Below, piece after piece: positions 55,438 through 64,000 of a stretch of 64,000 bases of DNA. The position numbers and the translations under genes are program-made. The notes beneath the pieces were generated by a model. The model had not been told where the DNA came from. It made no database searches and was given only the letters and a program-made list of their open reading frames with translations. Within the stretch, counting starts at the first letter, position 1, and every line of letters begins with the position of its first letter. The stretch is from Metellina segmentata (taxonomy: Eukaryota > Arthropoda > Arachnida > Araneae > Tetragnathidae): the NCBI GenBank assembly GCA_947359465.1, contig OX375872.1:10610137-10674136 (forward strand), read 5' to 3'.

Positions 55438-56112
55438 ATTCAACTGAGATACCCTTCTTTGATAGGTAGATTGCAGGGATCCTAACACGTCACGTTTTGT
55501 CACCTTTTTGACATTTTGTCACCTTTTCAGGGGTTTTAAGTTCTTAAATTCTATTTGGAGAAGAACATTTTTGATGCGCAATTAAAAAAATTCATATTTT
55601 TTTAAATAAAAAAACAGGGTTCGCACGAATTAAATTTCTAAATGCACGCTACGTTCCACAGCAAGTATGGATTCAAAAACGTACCGTTTCAACTGTAAAA
55701 GTATGCTTCACGTTACCCGCTGTGTATTAGCAGCAAGGTCTGGAAATTTTCCCACGGACATCTGCATATTCGACCCCTCTTACCTAATTACCTAACTTGA
55801 GCAATAGAACCTTGAGTGGGATTTACGACTGACGCTTTTCTTTCATAGTATTGTGTGGCATATCATTTGGCGCGAGATAGATATCACCGGTCGACAGGGT
55901 CGAACAAAAAGAGGAACCCTCTAGAAGGTCAGATGCTGACAGCTCGTAAATAGTAATTGATGCCAGCGGTCACTTTAAAGGGGGATAACATCCTCCATAC
56001 ACAGATCTGAGGGCGGTTTCAACAGACCCGTTTTATTTTCGGATTCTGGAATAAGACAAGAATGGAGAGTCAAGAGACCGGACGGATCAAGTTGATATTA
56101 ACTCAACGTTAA

Positions 56113-56515
56113 CCCTCAGCATACTCAGCATACACCTCTCCTCCTGGGGGCGGCTTTCCCCCAGGAGGAGAGGTAATACGTTTAGTACCTTTGTCATCAC
56201 ATGTTGCCGTTTTATTGTGGGTCTGATTATGTCTAGAAGGTATAGATACGTCACAGGTAAACTCTGAAAGGACGGCGGAACCTTCAATATGTATTCACAC
56301 ATTCCAAGCGCTCGAAGCTCCCCATTGAGAACCCTGACATTCCTGTCTATGGAACGGAGGTTATTCACGCGCTGCTCTCTTTGTGGCACAAAAATGAGGG
56401 GATGGAAATCTTAATGGACTTCAGCCGTTTCTTCACGAGTTTGAAATCTGAAAGATTCCAACCCCCTCCGTAACCAGACAATTCAAAAACTTCGGGCGTC
56501 TCCGTATCCAGAGGG
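56113..56515. mobile_element. 403-bp TTAA-flanked element with a strong hairpin
   Basis: TTAA at 56109-56112 and 56516-56519. Ends CCCTCAGCATACTCAGC and, inward from the right, CCCTCTGGATACGGAGA (about 12 of 16 match). It is GC-richer than its surroundings and contains a perfect hairpin near the left end. A 100-codon minus-strand frame (56087-56389) has no family features I recognise. TTAA and CCC ends suggest piggyBac class, unrelated in interior to the TTAA-MITE family. Confidence 0.6.
56134..56174. repeat. 17-bp GC-rich perfect hairpin
   Basis: Arms ACCTCTCCTCCTGGGGG and CCCCCAGGAGGAGAGGT around a 7-base loop (CGGCTTT). Confidence 0.95.
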
Positions 56516-56689
56516 TTAAATATTGAAAGAGTATTGTGAACGTATTGAAAATCGCAATCTGTTATCATCAAAGTTAATTGTTATAAATTCTTGAGTTTTT
56601 TAGTGAAAGTCAGTTTTTAAAAAGATTAATGACTCATTACTTTCTACCCGAAAAAAGGAACTAATTAACATTGGGACATGTAATATTCA

Positions 56690-57942
56690 CACAATACATA
56701 ATGCTTTTCTTAAACGTCTAAAAGAGTTTGGGAAAGATGTGTCCCAACTAGTTTTTACTATTCACAGATGATTTTTTTAATCAGTGGCCTAAGCATTGGT
56801 CAACATACAAACCAATTCAAGAAGACTTGAAACTTCCCACTCACCATTTCATCAAGCTTTGTTCAAGCAGGTGGCTAAGCCTAAAGCCAGCTGCTGAAAG
56901 GTTGCTTGAACAGTGAATTGCAGTTCGAAAGTATTTCCTTGACTACATTCCAACAAAGAAGCCAAAAATGATACAAAAACCAGGCTACAAAAAAATTGTT
57001 CATTTACTTAGAAGAGAAACTATGAATGTTGAGGTGATATTTGTCGTATCAAGTGCAAGTATATTTAACCGTGTGACCGATTTTCTTCAGAAAAAGGAAC
57101 CTCTAATACAAAACCTTCATTCTCAACTTGAATTGTTGACAAGAACAATTTTGTTTAGGATCTTCTACATAGAGGAATTCATTTGAGATTTGAAAATGGA
57201 TAAATTGGAAGATATATGTCCTCACAAACTGTTGCCTCTGGCTGATATTGTGATTGCAGATCAAATTTCTAGAGCGCTACAGAGTATCAAAGAGAAGGAA
57301 AGGAATTTATTTTTTCTAAGGTCTCGGAAGCATTATTACATTGCCAGTGTTAAATATCTTTTGAAGAAGTCCTTCAGTTCATCTCTCCTTAAAAGTTTAT
57401 CCTGTCTTGGTCTTCTTGAGAGTGTTCGACAAGCATTAGAAGTAGCAAGAGCAATGCCATTGGATGTCCCGACAGACATACTACTGGATGAGTGAAAATT
57501 ACTTCAAAGATAATTTGAGGAAGAAGGATCTAGAATGAAGCCTATCGATGTTTACTGGAACCAGTTCTTCAGTCTGCGAGACATTAGTGGTGTTGATCCT
57601 AAGTACCCAGTTGTGTCAAAGCTAGTGAAGGCTGCTCTGTCACTTTCTCATGGTAGTGCTGATATTGAACATGGCTTCTCAGCCTCAGTAAGAGCTTTGA
57701 CAGGAGACGGAGCATCAATGTCAGAACGCACACTCAATGCATTGATGACGGTTAAAAGTAGCCCCTTGGCAAATTTTGACAATCAACTTTATTTGGTGCC
57801 GATCACATCAAAGCTAATGCATATGGGAAGGGTTGCATATAAAGCCTACAATGCCTATTTGGAAGATATAAAAAGTAAGGCACAAGAAAAATTAGAGGAC
57901 AGGAAAGAAAAAGATAGTCTGGAAGCAGAGAAAAAAAATTAA
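56690..57942 (+). pseudogene. hAT transposase, C-terminal half, decayed
   Basis: One frame with several stops carries HFIKLCSSRWLSLKPAAERL and AVRKYFLDYIPTKKP, then LPLADIVIADQISRALQS, and finally SKLVKAALSLSHGSADIEHG followed by FSASVRALTGDGASM (57535-57942). The last part is the hAT C-terminal dimerisation region, usually read as LSxSHxxxDxExxFS. A Lys/Glu-rich tail follows, damaged after 57942. It lacks the BED finger and the first catalytic Asp region. Stops at about 56918, 57184, 57493 and 57516 make it dead. Confidence 0.8.
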
Positions 57943-58610
57943 AGCAGCTGGCAAAGAAAAGAAAGGTGATAGAAGAAGAACGAAAACTTAAAATTATGCT
58001 TAAGGAAGAACATGAGGCGTTGGACAGTGCTTCAAAATTATTAAAGGAAGCCAATGATAGGCTCAAGAAGGCAATAAAAAAATAAAGATTTTAAGGAAGC
58101 AGTTCTTGCTCAGGCAATGATTGAAGGAGCGGCAATAGTCTCAGATGATGCTGGTCAGCAAAGACGGACTTTAAAAAATGCACATTATTCTATTAAGAAG
58201 AAAAATACAAAATTAATTTCAGACTTTTTCAACGTAAAAAATGAGACATAATCTTTCAAAGAAAAGGAAGAAATTCTTCAAGCTGTGTCAAAAATAAACA
58301 AATAAAAAAATCATAGTTACGATTAAATTTTTTTTATAAATATTTTAAAATGATCTACTTTTTAAATGAAGAAAATAAAAATATCCTTCCAAATAAAGAA
58401 AAGATAGGGGTGGCTGGGGAGGATCTTTTTAATTTCTATCTTTATACTTCAATATATTTAGCATTATTGTTATTTGTCACTTTTTTTTTTTGCTCGATTA
58501 GTCACTTTTTGTCACCTTTTTCAACTCGATTAGTCACTTTTTGTCACCTTTTTGGTTAAATTAGTCACTTTTGTCACCTTTTTAGATCTTGAAACCTGTT
58601 AGGAGCCCTG

Positions 58611-58770
58611 AGATTGGTATTTTAACTAACGTCGTACGTGAACAACGTAACGGGTTTTTAAAAATGGTCATGGGAAAGTATCAAGGATAACAGTATGTAA
58701 TTTTAAAGCAAGGTCAGATGACGAGATAACACCCGAGCTGGTACCCCACTCTCCAAACTTCCCCAACATG
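58611..58770 (-). repeat. SINE-A copy
   Basis: GGTATTTTAACTAACGTCGT, ACGTGAACAACGTAACGGG, GGTCAGATGACGAGATAACA and CCCCACTCTCCAAACTTCCC. It adjoins the hAT right end and may continue the SINE left of that element. Confidence 0.75.
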
Positions 58771-58959
58771 ACACCGCGGCATTGGAAATTTTATAACCAT
58801 TGTTTGCATCCGGAGAAACAACTTTGTTCTATTTCTAGAGGCAGAAAAAAGCGTTTGATGCAAAACACGCCGCTCTGCAATGGCATTCGGAATTGGATCC
58901 TGTGGGTAGAGCGGTAGGGGTTGTGTAGAGAGTAGAAAACAATCGCGACCAGCTTGTTT

Positions 58960-59035
58960 GATCACTTTGGTTGGATTCGAACTCGGTTGCTAATCCGATG
59001 CTCTTCAAACCGGGCTAACGCGGCCCACTCTGAAT
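58960..59035 (-). repeat. tRNA-like SINE head, not a functional tRNA
   Basis: Read on the minus strand: GGGCCGCGTTAGCCCGGTTT, GAAGAGCATCGGATTAGCAA and CCGAGTTCGAATCCAACC. A and B boxes are recognisable, but the cloverleaf does not close. Confidence 0.5.
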
Positions 59036-59039
59036 GGTA

Positions 59040-59500
59040 GAGAATTCGATAACACATCTATCAGATGACAGGGAATGTTAGCTACATTTTTTTATTTCAA
59101 ATTAAAAATTAAAGAGCTTTGGAAAAACACTCCAAAAATTGGCATCGGAATGTTTTTAGCATTCTATACAACTTTTATTGAATAAAAATTTACGAATCAC
59201 CCTAACATTTGAAAGTTGTGCAAGAAAATTTAGTATTTTCGTTAGTGCTGTATGTGGAAATTGTTGGAATGCAAGTGTCTCCCCCTTCTCCTCCCATGAG
59301 GTTCACCTCCTCATGCCAACGACTTGAGAAATTAGCGTTCGATTCGGTAGGACTCCAATTTTGAGTTGCCATTTCAGATAGGTTTTATTTCTATGTTCCC
59401 GCGCGCGCGATTCAATTATATTCTATATATTCCAGTCAATTATCTTCTTTATTCCCCGGTACATCAATTACTAAGCAATTAAAGCCTTTAACTTAATTAT
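59040..59500. other. no gene seen
   Basis: AT-rich; includes a short GCGCGCGCG run at about 59400. No recognisable feature. Confidence 0.4.
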
Positions 59501-60226
59501 TACCGTGGTAGAGTAACGGATTAGCAACCGGGGTGGGTGGGAATTAAGTGTTCGACCCAAACCACTTGAAATCTGTCATGATCCCAACTGTCTTCACTTT
59601 GGCGTGGTGTGGAAATTCGGAGAATGGGTTACAGCTCAGGTGTTAATTTCGTCATCTGACCGTGGTTCAAAATGACGAGGTGTTGTCCTCGTTTGGGATT
59701 GATCTTGATTTGAAACAGCAAGATTGAATGACTCTAAAACAGCAAGTCATTGCGTCGGTTTGTTTCGAAGCAATTAATACAACTTTGCATTGAATAAAAA
59801 ATTGCAATTTTTGTGTTAGAATTAACATTTTGATATTGGGATGAGTAATGGTAATGGTAATGGTAATTTTAGTTAACGTCGTACTAGAACAACACAACGG
59901 GCTATTGACGACGGTCCGGGATCAGTCCCTTGAGGGAAAGATCCGAGGACAACACCTCGTAATTTTGAACCACGGTTAGATGACGAAGCAACACCTGAGC
60001 TGGCACCCCACTCTCCAAACTTCCACACCAACCCAACACAAAGCAACCGGAGGGTAGCAATTCCTACCAAAGACCGTCTTGTACAAAAGGGGCACGTTGA
60101 ATCAAAATTTCCTCACGTTGGCGGGGTGTGCAAGTTTGGAGAGTGGGGTGCCAGCTCAGGTGTTGCTTCGTCATCTGACCGTGGTTCAAAATTACGAGGT
60201 GTTGTCCTCGAGTCTTTCCCTTAAGG
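59500..60226. repeat. three SINE-A copies
   Basis: Plus 59503-59700 (tRNA-like GGTAGAGTAACGGATTAGCA head, CTGTCATGATCCCAACTGTC, GTTCAAAATGACGAGGTGTT). Minus 59843-60045 with an ATTACC-type tail (GGTAATGGTAATGGTAATTT) and full body to CTCCAAACTTCCACACCAAC. Plus 60050-60226 (CCGGAGGGTAGCAATTCC, CCTCACGTTGGCGGGGTGTG, GAGTCTTTCCCTTAAGG), which continues at 61184. Confidence 0.8.
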
Positions 60227-61183
60227 CAGTGGTCCCCAATCCCCGGTCCGTGGATCAAATGGTACCGGGCCGCCCAAGAAATATTAAATTATTTCCATTT
60301 TATTTACTTTGGTGTATTTATTTCGGATTTGTGTTGTTCTGATCTATGAAATGTCCACTCAAATTAGGAGGCGGTAAATCATAACTTGAAATTTGTTCTG
60401 TTACTAGAGCTTCAATTATGATTTCTGAATTCTGTATGTATCTATTTTCTAATTTTGACAAATGTGACAGCTGTTTTCAAGTTGGCAGACAAAGTAGCTG
60501 CATTTAAAGCCGAACTGAAGTTGTGGGGATGGCGCGTGAACAGAGGCATTTTGGACATGTTTCACACATTAGCGGTGATTTTAGGTGAGACTGCGCCTAA
60601 ACATTCATTCTCTTAGTTGGTGCACGATCACCTGTCTTTGCTTTTAAAAGAGTTCGAGCGTTTCGTGGGTTTTTGTGGTTGGGAAACCGCAAAATACCCA
60701 CGAACTAGTAAGGAATGGATCCGCAACCCATTTGTCAACAAATCAGGCGAATCTAGCATGTCTGTGCAAGAAGAAGATCAACTGCTGGAGATTGCAAATG
60801 AAGGCGGCCTTAAAACTACGTTCGAGACAACAACTCTGCCGGTGTTCTGGATTAAAGTCATGGCGGAATACCCCGAGATTGTCACCACAGCACTTAAATC
60901 CCTTTTGCCATTTCCGACAAGCTATCTGTGTTAAGCGGGGTTTTCTGCAGTGACAGCAATCAAAACAAAACAACGGAATAAACTGGACATAATCAACACA
61001 CTTCGGGTGTCACTGTCTCCTATTACCCACAGAGGAAACCGTCTCGTAGCAAAGAAACAAGCTCAGGGTTCTTATTGATTTAGCGTTCTAGTGATTTAAA
61101 ATGTTAAATCACATTATATTCATTTTTTTAAATTTATCAAACGTTGATCCGGTCCGAGGCGATAAAAAGGTTAAGGAGCACTG
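60227..61183 (+). mobile_element. hAT element (957 bp) inside a SINE, perfect 8-bp duplication
   Basis: CCTTAAGG at 60219-60226 and 61184-61191. Ends CAGTGGTCCCCAATCCCCGG and, inward from the right, CAGTGCTCCTTAACCTTTTT, the CAGTGGTYCYCAA class of hAT TIRs. The SINE-A sequence is continuous when the element and one duplication are removed. Confidence 0.93.
60481..61078 (+). pseudogene. hAT transposase C-terminal part (ZBED/FAM200-like), two nonsense codons
   Basis: A single frame reads DKVAAFKAELKLWGWRVNRG, VHDHLSLLLKEFERFVGF, WIRNPF, TTLPVFWIKVMAEYPEIVTT and ALKSLLPFPTSYLC, then a stop, then AGFSAVTAIKTKQRNKLDII and NTLRVSLSPITHRGNRLVAK. This is the hAT dimerisation region in the form shared by ZBED5/FAM200-like host proteins and their parent transposons. 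Only a TAG at 60614-60616 and a TAA in CxAGFS (where Glu is usual) break it, so it is young compared with its neighbours. The N-terminal and catalytic parts are absent. Confidence 0.88.
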
Positions 61184-61480
61184 CCTTAAGGGACTGATTC
61201 CGGACCGTCGTCAATAGCCCGTTGTGTTGCTCTAGTACGACGTTAACTAAAATTACCAAATTACCCGGATTGTCGAGAATAGCCCGTTGTGTTGCTCCAG
61301 TGCGACGTTAATTAAATACCTACCTTCCTTCGTGGGCATTGAGAACGTACATTGCGTCAATCGCGTTCTGGTACTTGCGTCAGTGCAAACTCACAAAGAT
61401 TCGCATTTACGTTTGCTAGTTTATTGAAATTCCAATGTTGTGTGTGTTGCTCAAGTACGACGTTAGTCAAAATGACTTTA
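61184..61480 (+). repeat. SINE-A continuation and fragments
   Basis: 61184-61258 completes the split copy (GGGACTGATTCCGGACCGTC, GTCAATAGCCCGTTGTGTTG, ACGACGTTAACTAAAATTAC). 61260-61325 is a second 3' end (TTGTCGAGAATAGCCCGTTG, GACGTTAATTAAATACCTAC), and 61443-61480 a third (GTGTTGCTCAAGTACGACGT). Confidence 0.8.
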
Positions 61481-61774
61481 CCTTAAAATTCCAAGCAATA
61501 CGTAGCGGGAATTCCTCAGTTCTAGCCAGAACGAGAGGGAAATATGCAGACGCTGGTATGCGACAGTATGGTGGCAGCGTAGGCGGTAATGGATTTTGAC
61601 TCCCTTCGAGAAATATCCCGTCTGAGACGTCAACTATATTCTGCCCGTCAAGCGGGGTTACACTAAAAAAAGTGAACCAATATTTACTAGCGTTCCAGCA
61701 AAAATAAAGTGCGTGGGCAAACTTACTGGCGTATAGTCGTTCTTGAAGTTTTCTTGAGGAAAGAGAAAATGGCA

Positions 61775-62060
61775 ATGATCATAGGTACTGATGGTACTTA
61801 TCTGGGGTGAACTCAGAAATTTGTCATCATCATGGGGACTGAAGTAATTATATAAAGGGGAGCTCAGAAATAGATCACGATCATGGGTGCTGGTTGTTTA
61901 GGAGGGGTTGAGAAAGTGGTCATGATCATGGGTGCTGGTGTGGTTAGTTAGGAGGGGTTGGGAAAGTGGTTATGATCATGGGTACTGATGTAGTGTTTTG
62001 GGAAGGGGCCGAGAGAGTGATTATGATCATGGGTGCTGTTGAGATAATTTAGGAGTGGCT
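61775..62060 (+). repeat. tandem repeat, about 62 bp x 5
   Basis: GATCATGGGTGCTGGT, then GGAGGGGTTGRGAAAGTGGT is repeated with variation (61780, 61826, 61879, 61926, 61975, 62025). Confidence 0.85.
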
Positions 62061-62237
62061 AATAAAGTATCCAAGATTGGGCATCTTGTTGCCTCTTTTG
62101 GTGGTAGAGCATCGGGTGTTAAGACAGATGTGTGAATGCGCATTTCTGTAGAGTGATGAAATAACCAAATTCTACTAATCCTTGGCGCCTATGCGCCAAC
62201 CGCTCGCCAACTCGGGTTACCACCATATTAATACACT

Positions 62238-62958
62238 GGTGTGCAAAAATAAAGGACGAGGCGGTTTTTCTAATATAATGTCGTGCAAATGTGTACAAAA
62301 TCGACACAAATAATATCATAAGATCTCCTAGATGTAAGAACATAGGAAATGTAAAACAGTTTTCCAAAAAAGAAGTCTAAAGGATTAAAAAGGAACTTCA
62401 TTTAAAAATTAACATGGAGCACAATGCGACAGAAGCCCGAAACATCCGTATTGCAGGTGTCCAGCAAGAAACAACTAGCCTTTAGCAGGGGATATGATCA
62501 CCTCTGACTGCTGTTCAGGATTTACATCGTCTGCCCATGCTGAGTACGAGGTTGTCAACGAGCTGTTGACGCATTGCTGCCCATTCCTTTTGTAGATCCA
62601 ATCGCAGCTCCGGAATCGTTTCTGACGGTTGGTGACATGCTGCCAAGAGTCTCCTTAGAGCGTCCCACATATATTCGATTGGATTTAGATCCAGTGACCT
62701 TGCCGGCCAATCCATGCGCTCAATATTCTCACTCTCCAACAGCAACTGTACGATGAGGTGTAGCGTTGTCGTTCATGAAGAGGAACTGAGGGCCCATAGC
62801 ACCTCTAAAAAGACGTACGTAAGGAGGGAGAACCTTGTTACAATAGCGGGCAATAGCTTGTTACAATAGATATCAGTTGCTCTGTCAATGGCGAAAGAAT
62901 ACACTTGAGCTACATGATAGTTTTGTAAACTCCATGGGCATAATTCGACTGTATACAA
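62238..62958 (-). mobile_element. Tc1-like remnant
   Basis: One end is CACTGGTGTGCAAAAATAAA after TA (62236-62237). The coding part runs on the minus strand towards it. The opposite end is missing. Confidence 0.75.
62515..62900 (-). pseudogene. Tc1-like transposase, C-terminal third
   Basis: Reads AMGPQFLFMND and TPHRT in a damaged stretch (about 62745-62800), then LLLESENIERMDWPARSLDL, NPIEYMWDALRRLLA, and WAAMRQQLVDNLVLSMGRRC. The MDWPARSxDLNPIEYxWD block with the catalytic Glu (in NPIEY) is kept. The frame before 62745 is broken. Confidence 0.85.
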
Positions 62959-62959
62959 T

Positions 62960-64000
62960 TACACCCTTGCTTGTATTGATAGATTTATAATTAAATAAAT
63001 TTAATGCTAAGAATTTCTTGTGTGTACATTTTATTATTCATAATCTTTAGTACTAGTTTCATTTTAAAATTTACAAGTTTTGTATTTAATATAATTTTGA
63101 GTCACAAATGCAGAAAAAGAATAAAATAATTTTTTTCAATACTTAAATTAAATAAAGTGAAATTATATTTGCTTACTAATTATTTCTTAATGTTTCAGGT
63201 AAATATTTAAAATAGCACATTACATGCATCATATTATATTTATTATAAATTAATTATTCTCATCTGTGTTTACTTCACTTGTATTTTGCCACCTATCCAT
63301 TTTATAAATTGAAATTATTTGCTCAGTGAACGGCATTCAATCCAAGTATAATATTAAACATAAGTAACTTAAATTTTCTTTGAATATCTTAATAGGAAGT
63401 TTATATGAAATGGTCAATTGTATTGTTCTTGTGCCTATTATCTTATATATTTAAATAATCTATATATATAAAACACTAACGTACGTGGACCCGAAATCGA
63501 CGTTATTTGTGTATCGTCGAATGGCAACAATCAACATATATAAAATAACCCAGATATTTTGAATTCTTGCTGTTTTCAAATAGCCGAGGTCAATTTCTAT
63601 GAAAAATAAGGAATTTAATATTTATGTTTGAACTTACTTTTTATTTCTTCCTTTGATGTAAAAGTAATTTAAACGTAATTTTACTACCCGGTATCTGGCC
63701 ACGCGTCAGAATTAATGTTTACTTTTTTAATTTGATTTAGAATTCCGTGTTTGGGTATTTGAGTTGACTGCGAGATGTTTCGGACATATTTGAGGATTCC
63801 CAAGTATTATAAATATGTGTTATTTCTGTTAATAAATCATTATTGTCTTTGTCAATATCGTTGAAAAGTCTTTTGTCGCATTATTCTATTTCACAATAAA
63901 TATAATCAGGAAGTCGAAATTCAACACGTTTGAATAGATACGTACGTGTTTTTTTTCTTCAGAATTTAGCATTTTTTCAAGGATTGGAATTTATTTTTGT
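62960..64000. other. AT-rich, no gene seen
   Basis: Mostly A and T. TATATATAAAACACTAACGT at about 63463, followed by a GC-richer stretch, resembles a dispersed-repeat border but cannot be assigned. No coding or RNA signal. Confidence 0.45.

Larger units (their letters stand above)
55474..58610 (+). mobile_element. hAT element with transposase remnant (about 3.1 kb)
   Basis: Ends CAGGGATCCTAACA on the left and CAGGGCTCCTAACA inward from the right. Subterminal TTTTTGTCACCTTTT and TTAGTCACTTTTTGTCACCT repeats occur on both sides. AGATTG precedes the left end and follows the right end, compatible with a decayed or shifted duplication. The flanks look like SINE-A-type tail sequence. A separate TTAA-flanked element lies inside at 56113-56515. 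Confidence 0.8.

Noticed and set aside
60225..61185. piggyBac-type insertion with a TTAA target in the SINE at 60221
   Set aside because: The true borders are CAGTGG and CACTG, with an 8-bp CCTTAAGG duplication and a hAT protein. TTAA is only the middle of that duplication.
1..64000. CRISPR arrays, prokaryotic operons or plasmid features
   Set aside because: Repeats lack the equal spacing and unique spacers of CRISPR, and the window has spliced exons and eukaryotic transposons.

Overview
Eukaryotic, AT-rich, intron-containing nuclear DNA. There are no operons or ribosome-binding sites, and most long ORFs are transposon debris. One host gene is clear: an SLC6-family neurotransmitter transporter with animal-type splicing. 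The repeats (Tc1/mariner, hAT, Kolobok, CR1-like LINE, tRNA-derived SINEs) and the SLC6 sequence fit an arthropod. A chelicerate such as a spider is my best guess, but this is inference and the species cannot be fixed from the sequence.

Host gene: five minus-strand exons (20815-20880, 12070-12283, 8690-8821, 7585-7728, 4164-4320) join in phase with GT/AG borders to give residues 1-237 plus two bases of codon 238. They cover the N-terminus, TM1 to TM3 and the glycosylated loop EL2. The rest of the gene lies to the left of the window or was missed in the first 4.1 kb. A TATA box, an inverted CCAAT box and a perfect CRE lie 90-180 bp upstream of the ATG. The introns hold a Tc1 remnant, several TTAA-flanked MITEs, a hAT MITE only 12 nt from a splice donor, and a satellite-like array.

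Layout. 1-4163: end of the known gene plus a mariner remnant. 4164-20880: SLC6 gene. 21485-29100: a mariner-like remnant with a nested TIR element, SINEs (one split by a Kolobok element) and tandem repeats. 30062-31800: CR1-like LINE. 33313-34336: Tc1 element inside a 21-bp minisatellite. 36391-37749: mariner-like element. 40000-45400: MITE, SINE and hAT pieces. 45884-51191: a long-TIR transposon with a decayed minus-strand gene, itself interrupted by a SINE and by a hAT element that carries a second CR1-like copy. 51340-55440: SINEs and a ~325-bp tandem array. 55474-58610: hAT with a decayed transposase. 59500-61480: SINEs, one split by a hAT element. 62238-62950: Tc1 remnant. The last kilobase is AT-rich and empty.

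The best candidate for an undescribed system is the element at 45884-51191. It has TIRs of roughly 360-400 bp, appears to use a TA target, and carries a gene whose product belongs to no transposase family I can name, with a GCDGT motif that may mark an RNase-H-like (DDE) core. Also notable are a SINE whose central CCTTAAGG palindrome was hit independently by a Kolobok and a hAT element, and a TTAA-flanked MITE family built from repeated GACGAGATATCTCGTC palindromes.

Family labels SINE-A, SINE-B, SINE-C and TTAA-MITE are my own names for repeats seen here. All family assignments come from reading motifs by eye; no search was run.
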